Of a stretch of DNA of 64,000 bases, positions 49,003 to 60,300 are shown piece by piece (position 1 is the first letter of the stretch; each line of letters begins with the position of its first letter). The stretch is taken from contig NZ_CP006587.1 of the NCBI RefSeq assembly GCF_000737515.1, forward strand, positions 372,001 to 436,000. Reading direction: 5' to 3'. Origin of the DNA: Hymenobacter sp. APR13. GTDB lineage: Bacteria > Bacteroidota > Bacteroidia > Cytophagales > Hymenobacteraceae. Both the position numbers and the translations under genes were made by a program. The notes under the pieces are model-generated. The model made no database searches and was not told the origin of the DNA. It saw only the letters and a list, made by a program, of their open reading frames with translations.

Positions 49003-51276
49003 TTAGGATTTGGAAGGCTTGAAGCCGCGCAGGCGCAGCGAGTTGGTCAGTACCGATACCGAGCTCAGGGCCATAGCCCCGGCCGCCAGCATCGGCGACA
49101 GTAGCCACCCGAAAACCGGGTACAGCAGCCCGGCGGCTACGGGAATGCCCAGCGCGTTGTAGAAGAACGCAAAAAACAGGTTCTGGCGGATGATGCGCAT
49201 GGTTTGGCGTGAGAGCTGCAGGGCCGTCACCACGCCCTGCAGGTCAGAGCGCATGAGGGTGATGCCGGCCGCTTCCATTGCCACATCGGTGCCGCCGCCC
49301 ATGGCCAGCCCCACGTCGGCGCGGGCCAGCGCAGGCGCATCGTTGATACCGTCGCCGACCATGGCCACCGTGCGGCCTTCGGCCTGCAGGGTTTGCACCT
49401 TGGCGGCCTTGTCCTGGGGCAGCACCTCGGCAAAGTAGCGCGTGATGCCCACCTGCTGGGCTATCTGGGCGGCCACCTGCGGGTTGTCGCCGGTCATCAT
49501 CACCACTTCCAGGCCCATGCGCTGCAGCTGCCGGATGGCCGCGGCGGAGGTATCGCGCACGGTGTCGGCCACGCCGATAAGCCCGGCGGCCTCGCCGGCC
49601 ACGGCCACGTAGAGCACGGTTTTGGCCTGAGCCAGCAGCACTTCGGCCTGCTGAAGCACGGCGGGCGGTAAACTGATACCGACCTCCGCCAGCAGCCGGG
49701 CATTGCCGACGAGCACCAGCTGGCCGTTTACGGTGGCCTGGGCGCCCTTCCCTTCCACGGCCCTGAAGCCGCTGGCCGGCAGCGCAGCGGCCTGCTGGCT
49801 GTCGGCGTAGCGCACCACGGCGGCGGCCAGCGGGTGCTCACTCTGCCGCTCTACGGCCGCCACCAACGGCAGCAGCTGGGCGGCAGCCTGGCCGGCAGCG
49901 GGCACAAAATCCGTGACGGTCGGCTCGCCGCGGGTGATGGTGCCGGTTTTGTCGAGCAGCACGGTGGTTACCTGATAGGCCTTTTCCAGCACTTCGGCGT
50001 TGCGGATCAGTACGCCGTGCTCGGCGCCATTGCCGGTGCCCACCATGATGGCCGTGGGCGTGGCCAGCCCCAGCGCGCACGGGCAGGCAATGATGAGCAC
50101 GGCCACAAAGTTGACCAGCGCCAGCGGCAGCCGGGTTTCGATGGGGGCCAGATCAAACCAAAGCACGAAGGTGAGGATGGCAATGACGACCACCGTGGGC
50201 ACGAAAATGGCGCTGACCTTATCGGCGAGGCGCTGGATGGGGGCACGACTGCCTTGAGCGTCTTCCACCAGCTGCACAATGCGGGCCAGCATGGTGTCGG
50301 CGCCGGTTTTGGTGACGCGGAAGCGGAAGGAGCCGGTTTTGTTGAGCGTGGCCCCGAACACCGGGTCGCCGGGCCGCTTTTCCACCGGCAGGCTTTCGCC
50401 GGTGAGCATGGCTTCCTCCACGGCCGAGTGGCCTTCTTCGAGGATGCCGTCGGTGGCGACTTTCTCGCCGGGCCGCACCAGCACCAAGTCGCCGGGGCGC
50501 ACCTGCTCGATGGGGACGTCCACTTCCTGGCCGCCGGGCCGCACGAGGCGGGCCGTTTTCGCCTGCAGCCCCATCAGCGCCCGGATGGCGGCCGAGGTCT
50601 GGGTTTTGGCCCGCAGCTCCAGCACCTTGCCCAGCAGAATCAGGGCAATGATGGTGGCCGTGGTGTCGTAGTAGACTTCGGGCATGATGCCGCGCTGCCG
50701 GAAAAAGTTGGGCAGCAGCGTGGCGGCCAGGCTGTAGAGGAAGGCCGCGCCGGTGCCCACGGCAATGAGCGTGTCCATGTTGGCGGCGCGGTGCCGGAAG
50801 CCATTCCAGGCGGCGGTGTAGAACTCGCGGCCGCTGTAGAGCAGCACAGGCAGCGTGAGCAGCAGCAGGCCGTAGTTGAGCCATTGCATGTTGATACGCT
50901 GCATGGCCGCAGGCCACAGCATGAGCATGCTCAGGGGCATGATGACGAGCGCCAACCCGGCCGCCACCCAGAACCGGCGCTGCAGGTGCTGGTAGGCCAG
51001 GGCTTTCTGCTGGTCGAGCTCCAGCTGCCGGTCGGCGGCGCTGGTGTCGGGGGCGCGCTCCAGCACGCCGTAGCCGGCCTGCACCACGGCCTGCTTCAGG
51101 GAGGCCGGGCTGGCCTCGGCGGGCAGGTAGTCGATGGTGGCTTTTTCGGTGGCGAAATTCACGACGGCCCGCTGCACGCCGGGCGTGCGGGCTAGGGACT
51201 TCTCCACGAAGGAGGCGCACGAAGCGCAGGTCATGCCTTCGATGTCGAGGGTTTCGGTTTTAAGGTCGGGTTCCAT
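49003..51276 (-). CDS. copA: Copper-translocating P-type ATPase
   Basis: 757 residues from ATG 51276 ([20 protein letters not shown]). One N-terminal HMA domain with CASC, then membrane segments, TGESLPVEK, the metal-transport motif ACPCALG, the phosphorylated Asp in [24 protein letters not shown] (HP motif), [10 protein letters not shown] and [13 protein letters not shown]. This is a P1B-type Cu(I) exporter of the inner membrane. The longer frame (to 51543) lacks conserved sequence. It diverges from the DUF305 gene. Confidence 0.94.
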   Translation of the reverse strand: MEPDLKTETLDIEGMTCASCASFVEKSLARTPGVQRAVVNFATEKATIDYLPAEASPASLKQAVVQAGYGVLERAPDTSAADRQLELDQQKALAYQHLQRRFWVAAGLALVIMPLSMLMLWPAAMQRINMQWLNYGLLLLTLPVLLYSGREFYTAAWNGFRHRAANMDTLIAVGTGAAFLYSLAATLLPNFFRQRGIMPEVYYDTTATIIALILLGKVLELRAKTQTSAAIRALMGLQAKTARLVRPGGQEVDVPIEQVRPGDLVLVRPGEKVATDGILEEGHSAVEEAMLTGESLPVEKRPGDPVFGATLNKTGSFRFRVTKTGADTMLARIVQLVEDAQGSRAPIQRLADKVSAIFVPTVVVIAILTFVLWFDLAPIETRLPLALVNFVAVLIIACPCALGLATPTAIMVGTGNGAEHGVLIRNAEVLEKAYQVTTVLLDKTGTITRGEPTVTDFVPAAGQAAAQLLPLVAAVERQSEHPLAAAVVRYADSQQAAALPASGFRAVEGKGAQATVNGQLVLVGNARLLAEVGISLPPAVLQQAEVLLAQAKTVLYVAVAGEAAGLIGVADTVRDTSAAAIRQLQRMGLEVVMMTGDNPQVAAQIAQQVGITRYFAEVLPQDKAAKVQTLQAEGRTVAMVGDGINDAPALARADVGLAMGGGTDVAMEAAGITLMRSDLQGVVTALQLSRQTMRIIRQNLFFAFFYNALGIPVAAGLLYPVFGWLLSPMLAAGAMALSSVSVLTNSLRLRGFKPSKS

Positions 51277-51597
51277 AGGGTTGGGCACGCGTAACGCCGG
51301 CCGGGGTTGGGCCCGGCCGCAAGGCGGCAATGCACTTACAAAGGAACACTGCCAGAAGGTCCGGGACCGTACGGAATCCAACCGAATAGTTGCATAATTC
51401 TCCCTCGCCCGGATCGGCAACCGGCCCTGGCGTGGCCTGGAGGCCGTTTTCCTGTTGGCTCGGTCTACCGCCTGCCGCGCCCTGCGTATCGGCTGTATCC
51501 GAAGCTGCGTAAACGGGTGCAGCACACGTTGCGCTTCTGGCACCTGCTTTTTGCCGGGCGCTGGCCTTTCCTTCTTTTCGCCTTTCTGTCTTCTTCT
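51277..51597. other. Divergent promoter region of copA and DUF305 gene
   Basis: About 320 bp. On the minus strand TTCCTTTG (51345-51338) is one base from a -7 box and may drive copA. No regulator gene or clear CueR-type palindrome was seen. Confidence 0.4.
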
Positions 51598-52296
51598 ATG
51601 AAAAAACCTGCTTTCCCCCTGGCCCTACTTTGCGCGAGCCTGCTGCTGGCTGGCTGCAACCCCGACGCCAAGACTCCCACCACCGCCGACTCCGCTCCGG
51701 CCGCCCACGATATGGCCGGCATGGACCACTCGGCTATGGCCCACAACACCGACAGCGCCGCCTCGCCGCAGCTCACGGCCATGAACGAGATGATGCAGCA
51801 GATGCACGCGGTGCCCATGCGCGGCAATACCGACCACGACTTCGCCCGCCACATGCTGGCGCACCACAAAGGCGCCGTGGTGATGGCCGACCTGGAGCTG
51901 CGCGACGGCAAAGACGCGACCATGCGCCGGCTGGCCGAGGAAATCAAGGCCGGCCAGCAGCAGGAAATAACGGCGCTGGAAGCCGCGGCCACCCGCCTCG
52001 CCGACGCCCCCACCAACTACAACCCGGAGCAGGCCACGGACCCGTTCGCCAGCAAAATGGCGGCTTCCATGAGCGGCATGATGCGCAACATGCCCCAGCC
52101 GGTGGCCGACCCCGACATGAACTTCAACATGCTGATGACCGTGCATCACCAGAGTGCCGTGGACATGGCGCAGGCCGAGGTGGCCCACGGCCAAGACGCG
52201 CAACTCAAGGCCCTGGCCCGGCAGATGATAGCCACCCAGCAAAAGGAAATTGCGGCGTTCAAAGCCTGGCACAATCAGAACCCAGAGAAGATGTAG
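51598..52296 (+). CDS. DUF305 lipoprotein with two repeat halves
   Basis: 232 residues. A lipoprotein signal ends in LLLAGC (Cys about 19). A Met/His-rich linker ([14 protein letters not shown]) leads to two ferritin-like DUF305 halves, [21 protein letters not shown] and [21 protein letters not shown]. Many DUF305 proteins accompany copper genes, and the Met/His content suggests metal binding in the periplasm; the exact role is not known. Terminator at 52314-52350. Confidence 0.88.
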   Translation: MKKPAFPLALLCASLLLAGCNPDAKTPTTADSAPAAHDMAGMDHSAMAHNTDSAASPQLTAMNEMMQQMHAVPMRGNTDHDFARHMLAHHKGAVVMADLELRDGKDATMRRLAEEIKAGQQQEITALEAAATRLADAPTNYNPEQATDPFASKMAASMSGMMRNMPQPVADPDMNFNMLMTVHHQSAVDMAQAEVAHGQDAQLKALARQMIATQQKEIAAFKAWHNQNPEKM

Positions 52297-52313
52297 CTGC
52301 ATGCCCTCCCACG

Positions 52314-52350
52314 AAAAGCCCTGGTCCTGCGCTGGAACCGGGGCTTTTTC
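52314..52350 (+). terminator. Terminator after DUF305 gene
   Basis: AAAAGCCC... GGGGCTTTTT hairpin with T tail. Confidence 0.65.
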
Positions 52351-52419
52351 GTTTCTTGAAGGGGCTGTTGCACCTGCGGGGTGTGGCCGGCTGAATAGAA
52401 AACGTGTTAACCTGGCAGC

Positions 52420-53211
52420 ATGCGGTACAGTACGTTCGAGGTTTTGTGGTTTGTGCTGGCCTACCCGGCGTCGTTGCTGCTGGCCGTGGCGGTGGGCTAC
52501 CTGTTTGCCGAGGTGTACTACCGCCGCCGCCAGCGCGTCTGGAAGCCGTCGGGCATCGAAAGCGCCCTGATTACGGTGTTCGGCTTGCTGCTGTCGTTCA
52601 CGCTGCTCTCGTCCAACAACTCGCTCAAGGAGCGCACCGGCCTCATTCACCAGACTTCGGATGCCATTGCCGAGCTCTACCGCGAAAGCCAGCTGCTGCC
52701 GGCTCCGGAGCGCGCCGCCGTGCAGCGGTTTCTGCTGCAGCTGCTGCAGCTGGAGCTCAACGAGCACCGCCCCCGCCGCCCCCACGACCCCGCCCACCTC
52801 CGCCGCCTGGAGCGCCTCGACCAGCAGTTCTGGCAGCAGCTCAGTGCCGCCGGGCGTACCTCCCCGGCCCGTGCCGACAGTGTGCGGCGGCTGTTGCCGG
52901 CCTTCAACAAGCTTGATTCCAACACGTTTCGGCTGCACTATTCTTACCGGGAGGGCACGCCCTATTCTATTCTGTCGCTGCTGTTTGTCTCGTCGTGGGC
53001 CATTGGCATTCTGGTGGGCTTCACCAACAGCGCCCAGGAAACCCGCCACTATTTCGTACCCATCCTGTTCGTGGTAATTTCCGTGCTGACCATCCAGTCG
53101 ATTCGCGACCTGGACAATCCGGAGCTGGGCTTCATTCGGCCCGACTACGGCAACCTGCAGGATCTGCAGCGCATCATCTCCCGCAGCCACCCGCCCGCGC
53201 CGCGGCCCTGA
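52420..53211 (+). CDS. DUF4239-like membrane protein
   Basis: 263 residues. Two N-terminal membrane helices (VLWFVLAYPASLLLAVAVGY and SALITVFGLLLSFTLLSS) and two C-terminal ones (ILSLLFVSSWAIGILVGF and HYFVPILFVVISVLTIQSI) frame a charged central helix region. This is the DUF4239 (bestrophin-like) layout. The family's function is not established. It is followed by a 147-nt gap before the two-component regulator. Confidence 0.75.
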   Translation: MRYSTFEVLWFVLAYPASLLLAVAVGYLFAEVYYRRRQRVWKPSGIESALITVFGLLLSFTLLSSNNSLKERTGLIHQTSDAIAELYRESQLLPAPERAAVQRFLLQLLQLELNEHRPRRPHDPAHLRRLERLDQQFWQQLSAAGRTSPARADSVRRLLPAFNKLDSNTFRLHYSYREGTPYSILSLLFVSSWAIGILVGFTNSAQETRHYFVPILFVVISVLTIQSIRDLDNPELGFIRPDYGNLQDLQRIISRSHPPAPRP

Positions 53212-53282
53212 AATCCCTGGGCGCCATCGTTCAGCTTGGTGGGTCTGGGGCTAGGCAGGCGTATGCGGGCGTTTCTATATTC

Positions 53283-53314
53283 TTGGCAGGGTGCAGAAGA
53301 ATCCGGTATATTTG
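53283..53314 (+). promoter_or_regulatory. Promoter of the hybrid two-component regulator
   Basis: TTG (53283-53285), 21 nt, then TATATTTG (53307-53314), a full Bacteroidota consensus. The leader would be about 40 nt. Confidence 0.6.
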
Positions 53315-53358
53315 ATTAGGCCGGGCCAGTTCCCACCCCTGGCAGGGCCTGTTGTTAC

Positions 53359-56187
53359 TTGAGAAAAGCAGAACTCTTTCGGGAGCTTCAACTGCTGCTA
53401 TGCCTGCTGACCGGGGCGCTGCTGGCGGGCTGTGCGGAGCCGGCCAAAACGCCGGCCTACCGCATCGGGTTTTCGCAGTGCAGCACGTCGGGGCCATGGC
53501 GCGAGGCCATGCTCAACGGCATCAACCGGGAGCTGAGCTTCCACCCCGAAGTGCAGCTGCGCACCACCGACGCCCACGACAACAGCGACCTGCAGCAGCA
53601 GCAGATCCGCACGCTGGTACAAGGCGGCCTCGACCTGCTGATTGTGTCGCCGTATGAAGCTGGGCCCGTAACGCCGGCCGTGGAGGAAGCCTACGCCCAG
53701 GGCATTCCGGTGCTGCTGCTTGACCGCCGCACGGCCTCGCAACGCTACACCGCCTACGTGGGCGGCGACAACCTGGAAGTGGGCCAGACGGCGGCCCGCT
53801 ACGGCGCCCGCCTGCTGGGTCGCCCGCAGGGCGAAGTCGTTGAGATTGTGGGCACACCCGGCTCCTCGGCTACTTCGGAGCGCCACCAGGGCTTCGCCGA
53901 GGGCCTGAAAGCCTTTCCCGGCCTTCGGGTGGTGGCCCAGGTGACCGGCAACTGGCAGGAAAAAACCCTGAAGCCGGCCCTCGTGGAGGCGTTGCGCGCC
54001 CACCCCAACGTGGCGCTGATTTTCGCCCACAACGACGCCATGGGCCGCGGCGCCTACGAAGTGTGCCAGCAGCTCGGGCTGACCGGCAAGGTGCGCATCA
54101 TTGGCGTGGATGGGCTGGTGGGCAAGGGTGAAGGCATTGACCTGGTGCAGCGCGGCATCCTTGATGCGTCTATCCTGTACTCGCCAGGCGGCGAGGACGC
54201 CATGCGCACGGCCCTGAAAATCCTCAACAAGCAGCCCTACGACAAGGAAAACACGCTCGGCACCATTGTCATCGACTCCACGAACGTGCTGACCCTGCAG
54301 CAGCAGACCGACAAGATGACCAGCCAGCAGCACGACATCGAGCGGCAGCAGGGCCTGCTGCAGCGGCTGCGCGCCACCTACGCCAGCCAGCAAACCATCC
54401 TCTACGGCCTGCTGGCGACGCTACTCGGGGCCTTGGTGCTGGGGGCGTTGGCCTGGCACTCGGCCCGCAAAAACCGGCAGATCAACCGGCAGCTGGCGCT
54501 GCGCAATGCCGAAAACGACAAAATCAACCAGCAGCTGCAGCAGCAGAACGAGGAAATCCGGCTGCAGCGCAACCAGTTGGAGGCCCTGGCCGAGCAGTCG
54601 CGCGCCGACACGGAGGCCAAGCTGCGCTTCTTCACCAACTTCTCGCACGAGCTGCGCACCCCGCTCACCCTGATTCTGGGGCCCGTGGAAGAGCTGCTCA
54701 CCAGCACGCCCGACCTCACCGCCGCCCAGCACCAGGACCTGGCTTTGGTGCGTCGCAATACCCAGCGCCTGCTGCAGCTCGTAAACCAGCTGCTGGATTT
54801 CCGCAAAATTGAAGTGGGCAAAATGGCCGTGCGCGCCACCTACGGCAACCTGGTGGCCTTTGTGCGCGAAATCGTGGATGCCTTCGAGAAGCCGGCCCGG
54901 CTACGCGGCGTGCAGCTGCGGTTTCTGGCCGCCGAGCCCGAGTTGCTGGCCTGGTTTGATGGCAACATCCTCGACAAGGTGTTCTTCAACCTGCTCTCCA
55001 ACGCCCTGAAGTTCACGCCCGAGCAAGGCCGCATTACCATCAGCCTGCAGGCTAGCCCCAACGGCCAGGGCCTGCGCGTGAGCATCGCCGACACGGGCCG
55101 CGGCATCAGCGACCAGGACCAGGCCCACATTTTCGAGTGGTTTTACCAAGGCGACCAGGGCGCCGTGGCCAAGGGCTCGGGCATGGGACTGGCGCTGGCC
55201 CAGGGCCTCGTGCGCCTGCACCAGGGCCAGCTCACGTTCAGCAGCCAGCCCGGCCAGGGCAGCACCTTTGTGGTGGCGCTGCCCCGCGAGCTGCCCGAAG
55301 CCCTGCGCTCCACCAGCGAGGCGCCCACCGCCAGCTTCCTGCTCGATGAGCCTGAGGCCATTGCCGCCACCTTCAGCCCCGAGCTGGAAGCCACCACGGC
55401 CGCCCCGGCCGATGGCGGCAGCGAGACACTGGTGTTGGTGATTGAAGACAACGCCGAAGTCAACGACTTTCTGGCGCGGCGGCTGCGCACCGATTTCCGG
55501 GTGCAAAGCGCCACCGACGGCCACACCGGCTTCCGCATGGCCACCGACCTGATTCCGGACCTGATTGTGTGCGACGTGATGATGCCCGGCCTGAGCGGTT
55601 TGGAAGTGGTGACCCAGCTGCGGGCCGACTGGCGCACCAGCCACATTCCGGTGGTGCTCCTCACGGCGCGCAGCGCGCCCGAGCAGCAGGTGGAAGGCGT
55701 GCAGGCCGGCGCCGACCTCTACCTCACCAAGCCCTTCAACCCCACCTTCCTGCTGGAAAGCGTGCGGACGCTGCTGGCTAACCGCGCCCGCCAGCGCGAG
55801 CATTTCCGGCGCGAGCTGTCCGTGGATACGGCCACGGTGGCCACCAACCCCGACCAGAAATTCCTGGCCGACCTCACGGCCATCGTGGAGGCCCACCTCA
55901 CCCGCACCGACCTGAGCGTGGAAGACATTGCCCGCAGCCTGGGCATTTCGCGCATGCAGCTCTACCGCAAAGTGAAGGCCGTGCTGGGCACCGGCGTCAC
56001 CGACTTCATCCAGAACCTGCGCCTCACCAAAGCCCGCGAGCTGCTGCTTGATGATGCCCTCAGCATTGCCGACGTCGCCTACGAGCTGGGCTTCTCTTCG
56101 CCCTCCTACTTCTCCACCAGCTTTAAGGGGCGCTACCAGATTTCGCCTTCCGAGTTCCGGGCCCTGCACATCACCCCGCACCACTGA
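53359..56187 (+). CDS. Hybrid two-component system regulator (HTCS) with sugar-binding sensor
   Basis: 942 residues from TTG 53359; there is no in-frame ATG nearby. Order: signal or anchor ending LLAGC (about 24); RbsB/LacI-type periplasmic sugar-binding domain (about 32-330: YRIGFSQCSTSGPW, LLLDRRT, FAHNDAMGRGAY); membrane helix (about 352-370); histidine kinase with His430 in FSHELRTPL and DTGRGIS; receiver domain with Asp739 (LIVCDVMMPG); AraC domain (about 850-940). HTCS proteins bind a sugar outside and switch on PUL genes inside. The sensor type and the kinase next door resemble fructose-sensing loci. The lipobox-like cysteine is unusual. Confidence 0.92.
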   Translation: MRKAELFRELQLLLCLLTGALLAGCAEPAKTPAYRIGFSQCSTSGPWREAMLNGINRELSFHPEVQLRTTDAHDNSDLQQQQIRTLVQGGLDLLIVSPYEAGPVTPAVEEAYAQGIPVLLLDRRTASQRYTAYVGGDNLEVGQTAARYGARLLGRPQGEVVEIVGTPGSSATSERHQGFAEGLKAFPGLRVVAQVTGNWQEKTLKPALVEALRAHPNVALIFAHNDAMGRGAYEVCQQLGLTGKVRIIGVDGLVGKGEGIDLVQRGILDASILYSPGGEDAMRTALKILNKQPYDKENTLGTIVIDSTNVLTLQQQTDKMTSQQHDIERQQGLLQRLRATYASQQTILYGLLATLLGALVLGALAWHSARKNRQINRQLALRNAENDKINQQLQQQNEEIRLQRNQLEALAEQSRADTEAKLRFFTNFSHELRTPLTLILGPVEELLTSTPDLTAAQHQDLALVRRNTQRLLQLVNQLLDFRKIEVGKMAVRATYGNLVAFVREIVDAFEKPARLRGVQLRFLAAEPELLAWFDGNILDKVFFNLLSNALKFTPEQGRITISLQASPNGQGLRVSIADTGRGISDQDQAHIFEWFYQGDQGAVAKGSGMGLALAQGLVRLHQGQLTFSSQPGQGSTFVVALPRELPEALRSTSEAPTASFLLDEPEAIAATFSPELEATTAAPADGGSETLVLVIEDNAEVNDFLARRLRTDFRVQSATDGHTGFRMATDLIPDLIVCDVMMPGLSGLEVVTQLRADWRTSHIPVVLLTARSAPEQQVEGVQAGADLYLTKPFNPTFLLESVRTLLANRARQREHFRRELSVDTATVATNPDQKFLADLTAIVEAHLTRTDLSVEDIARSLGISRMQLYRKVKAVLGTGVTDFIQNLRLTKARELLLDDALSIADVAYELGFSSPSYFSTSFKGRYQISPSEFRALHITPHH

Positions 56188-56217
56188 TACAATCCTGAAA
56201 GCCGTGTGCTAAAAACG

Positions 56218-56248
56218 AAACCGCGCCTGTAACAGGCGCGGTTTTTTT
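56218..56248 (+). terminator. Terminator after HTCS
   Basis: AACCGCGCCTGT-AACAGGCGCGGTT with seven T. Confidence 0.88.
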
Positions 56249-56369
56249 ATTTTTAATCAATTGATATTCAATTTATTATACCACATTATGATACTGTTCG
56301 ATTTTTGAAATAAATCAGCAAGCCTTCGGGGTAGCAGCAGACGACTTTTGTTGAAATCGTCCTGCGTCC

Positions 56370-57245
56370 ATGAACCCATCTGCCCCCATTGTCTGCCTCG
56401 GCGAGTTCCTTTGGGACATGCTGCCCGATGGCCGCCAGCCCGGCGGCGCGCCGTTCAATGTGGCGCGGCACCTGCGGCAGCTGGGCCAGCCGGTGCAGCT
56501 CATCAGCCGCGTCGGCGACGATGAGCTGGGCACAGATCTGCTGGAGCAGCTGGCCGCGCAGGGTCTGGGCCAGGAGCTGATTCAGCGCAGCCAGACCCAC
56601 CTGACGGGCGTGGTGAAAGTGACGCTGCGCCACGGCCGCACCACCTACAAAGTGGTAGAGCCCGTGGCCTGGGACTACCTCCAGCACACCGACGAGCTGC
56701 GCGATACCGTGGCCGGCGCCCGCATGCTGGTGTATGGGTCGGTGGCGGCTCGCAGCCTGGCTACCCGCGAAACGCTGTACCGCCTGCTGCAAGTGGCGCC
56801 CTACAAGGTGTTCGACGTGAACATGCGCGCCCCGCACTACACCCGCTCGGTGGTGCAGTACCTACTCCGCCAGGCCGATCTGGTGAAGCTCAACGAAGCT
56901 GAACTCACCGAAATAATGGGCTGGCTGGGCCAGCCCGCTACCCCGGCTACAGCGCTGCCGTGGCTGGCGGCGCACTTCGGGCTGCAGGCCGTGTGCCTCA
57001 CCCGAGGCGCGGCCGGCGCCACTCTCTGGCACGGCGGCCACCTGCTGGAGCAGCCCGGCTTTGCGGTGGCTGTGCAGGACACACTGGGCAGCAGCGACGC
57101 CTTCCTGGCCGCGCTGCTGGCCGACTGGCCCACTGCCTCTCCTGCCGCCAGTTTGCGGCGGGCCTGTGCGGCGGCCGCGCTGGTGGCCACGCACCGCGGC
57201 GCCGCGCCGCTTTCGGAAACCGCCATTCTAGACCTTACCGGCTAA
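56370..57245 (+). CDS. PfkB family carbohydrate kinase (fructokinase-like)
   Basis: 291 residues. PfkB motif 1 GGAPFNVARHLRQLGQPVQLISRVGDDELG is at the N-terminus; the C-terminal motif reads VQDTLGSSDAFLAALL, where the usual DTxGAGD is DTLGSSD, still with the catalytic Asp. Fructokinases phosphorylate the sugar released by the PUL. GACTTTTG at 56343-56350 is a near-consensus -7 box without a -33 element, as expected for a promoter that needs the HTCS. Confidence 0.88.
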   Translation: MNPSAPIVCLGEFLWDMLPDGRQPGGAPFNVARHLRQLGQPVQLISRVGDDELGTDLLEQLAAQGLGQELIQRSQTHLTGVVKVTLRHGRTTYKVVEPVAWDYLQHTDELRDTVAGARMLVYGSVAARSLATRETLYRLLQVAPYKVFDVNMRAPHYTRSVVQYLLRQADLVKLNEAELTEIMGWLGQPATPATALPWLAAHFGLQAVCLTRGAAGATLWHGGHLLEQPGFAVAVQDTLGSSDAFLAALLADWPTASPAASLRRACAAAALVATHRGAAPLSETAILDLTG

Positions 57246-57326
57246 CCCGGCCCGCAACGCCTGCCACCAGCAGGCGGGCGCCGCTTCTGCTCTTCCACTA
57301 CTTCGTCTCACCTAACCCACTTTCTC

Positions 57327-60300
57327 ATGTCGTTCCCTTTACAATCTCCGCAGGGCAACCGGCCCTTCCGGCGCCTGCTGCTGACGCCGGCCGTGGGCAG
57401 CTTGCTGCTCACGGGCCTGGCCGCCGCCCAGCCGGGCGCGGCGCTGGCCTACGCTCCCACCCTACCGGCCCCTACGGCCGGCAAAGACCTGACTGCCGCC
57501 TTCAACGGCCCCGTTTCGGGGCGGGTGGTGGATGCCAAGGGCGAGGCCCTGCCCGGCGTAACGGTGGTGGTGGAAGGCACTACCCTGGGTAGCGCCACCG
57601 ACGCCAACGGCAACTACACTATCCCGAACGTGCCGGCCGGCCCGCACACCCTGGTTATTTCCTCCATCGGCTTCACCACGGTACGCCTGCCGATTACGGT
57701 GGTGGATGGCCAGACCACGCAGGTGGCCGCCGCCACCCTGGCAGAAAACACCCAGGCCCTGAACGAAGTGGTGGTGGTAGGCTACGGCACCCAGACCCGG
57801 CAGGAGCTGACCACGGCCGTTTCGTCGGTGGGGGCGCGGCAGATTGAGCGGCAGACGGTGGCCGGCTTCGACCAGGCACTGCAGGGCCAGACGCCCGGCG
57901 TGCAGGTGACCTCGCCGAGCGGCGCGCCCGGCGCGGGTATCAACGTCCGTATTCGGGGCAACTCCTCGGTGAGCTTGTCGAACAGCCCGCTGTATGTGAT
58001 TGACGGCGTGCCGGTTTTACCCTCCTATAATCGGGAGCTGGGCGGCTTGAGCAACCAGTCGCCGAACCCGCTGAACGCCCTCAACCCCAGCGACATCGAA
58101 AGCATCGACGTGCTGAAGGACGGCGCGGCGGCCGCTATTTACGGCGTGCGCGCTTCCAACGGCGTGGTGGTGATTACGACCAAGCGTGGCAAGGCCGGCA
58201 AGGCCCAGGTCGGCCTAAGCATGTACTACGGCCAGCAGCAGCTGCGCAAAAAGCTGGACGTGCTCAACGCCCGCCAGTTTGCCGAGTACTACAACGAAGC
58301 CCTGATCAACGGTGGCCGCACCGCCGCGTATCCTGACCTCAACAACCTGCCCGCCAACACCGACTGGCAGGACGAGGTGTACCGCACGGCCGCCATCCAG
58401 AACTACCAGCTCAACGTGAGCGGCGGCTCCGACAAAACCCGCTATTATGTGAGCGGCGGCTACTTCAAGCAGGACGGTATCTTCCGCAACTCGGGCTTCG
58501 ACCGGTTTAGCTTCCGCATCAACCTGGATCAGGAAGTGAGCAAGCGGTTCCGTATCGGCACCAATCTGAACCTGAGCCGCACCAACAACAACGGCTCAGT
58601 GCGCTCGGAGCGCGGCTCCGGCAACGGCGGCACGGTGCTGGGCACCATCACCCAGATTCCGACGCTGCCCGTGCGCAACGCCGACGGCACCTACGCCACC
58701 AACCCCTTCAACAGCAGCTTCGACAACCCTGTGGGCAACCTGCTGGAAACCCGCAACAAGGCCCTGATTTATCAGGCCATCGGCAACATCTACGGCGAGC
58801 TGGACATCCTCGACAACCTGCAGTTCCGCTCGTCGCTGGGCATTGATTTCCGCTCGCAGGTGGAGAATGAGTACGTGACCCGCGAGTACCCCGGCAACCG
58901 CCAGACCAGCACGCCCGACCCGGCCACGCTCGGCCAGGCCCGCACCGGCACCGACCAGCAGGTGATCTGGCTGAACGAAAACACGCTGACCTATAACCTC
59001 ACACTGGGTGAGAAAAGCCGCCTGACGCTGCTGGCCGGCCAGTCGGTGCAGGCGTCCAACCGGTTCACGTCCAACGCCCGCGCCACGGGCTTCCCGTCCA
59101 ACGCCGTGCCGTACCTCTTTGCCGGCACCGCCAACCGCTCGGTGAGCAGCTTCGAGTCGGAGTGGGCGCTGCTGAGCGCGTTCGGGCGCGCCATCTACAA
59201 CTACGACGACCGGTACCTGGCCACCGTCAGCTTCCGGGCCGACGGCTCCAGCCGCTTTGCCAAAAACAAGCGCTTCGGCTATTTCCCGGCCGTCAGCGCG
59301 GGCTGGAACATCAGCAAGGAAAGCTTCTTCCCGCAGATTGACGCCATTAATAGCCTGAAGCTGCGCGCTTCCTACGGCGAAAACGGCAACCAGGAAATCG
59401 GTGACTACGTGCGCTTCTCCACCTACGGCTCGGGCTTCGGCTACCAGGGCAACGGCAGCATTTCGGGCGGTATCGCGCCGGAGCGCATCGGTAACGCCGA
59501 CGTGAGCTGGGAGGTAACCAAGCAAACCAACCTGGGCCTCGACCTGAGCTTGCTGGAAGACCGCCTGACCTTCAACGCCGACCTGTACCGCAAGCGCAGC
59601 ACCGACCTGCTGTTTGAGGTGCCGCTGCCGCTGAGCACCGGCGCCCAGACGCTCAACATCATCCAGAACCTGGGCGAAGTGGAAAATAAGGGCCTGGAGC
59701 TGGGCTTGAACACGGTGAACGTGCGCGCCGAGGACAACGGCTTCGCCTGGAGCACCAACCTGAACTTCACGCTCAACCGCGGCAAGGTCATCAACATCGG
59801 GACCGTGCGCAACGAGCAGGGCCAGGAGAGCGGCCGCCAGATCATCAACGACTACAACATTGTGCGCAATGGCTCGCCGCTGGGCACTTTCTACGGCCTG
59901 AAAGCCGACGGCATCTTCCAGACCGACGCCGAGGCCCGCGCCCAGAACCCTAATGCCCGCGCCGGCGACCAGCGGTTTGCGGACCTGAACGGCGACGGCC
60001 GCATCAACGACCAGGACCGCACGGTGATTGGCAATGCCAACCCCAACTCCATTGCGGGTGTCACGAACACCTTCTCGTTTAAGGGACTGGAGCTGAGCGT
60101 GTTCTTCCAGGGCTCGTTTGGCAACGACATCTACAACGAAAACCGCCGCACCACCGAGGGCATGAGCCAGGCCCTCAACCAGACCACCCGCGTGCTGAAC
60201 CGCTGGACCCCGACCAACACCAACACCGACGTACCCCGCGCCGTGTTCGGCGACCCGGCCGGCAACAACCAGGTGTCCAGCCGCTTCATCGAGGACGGCT

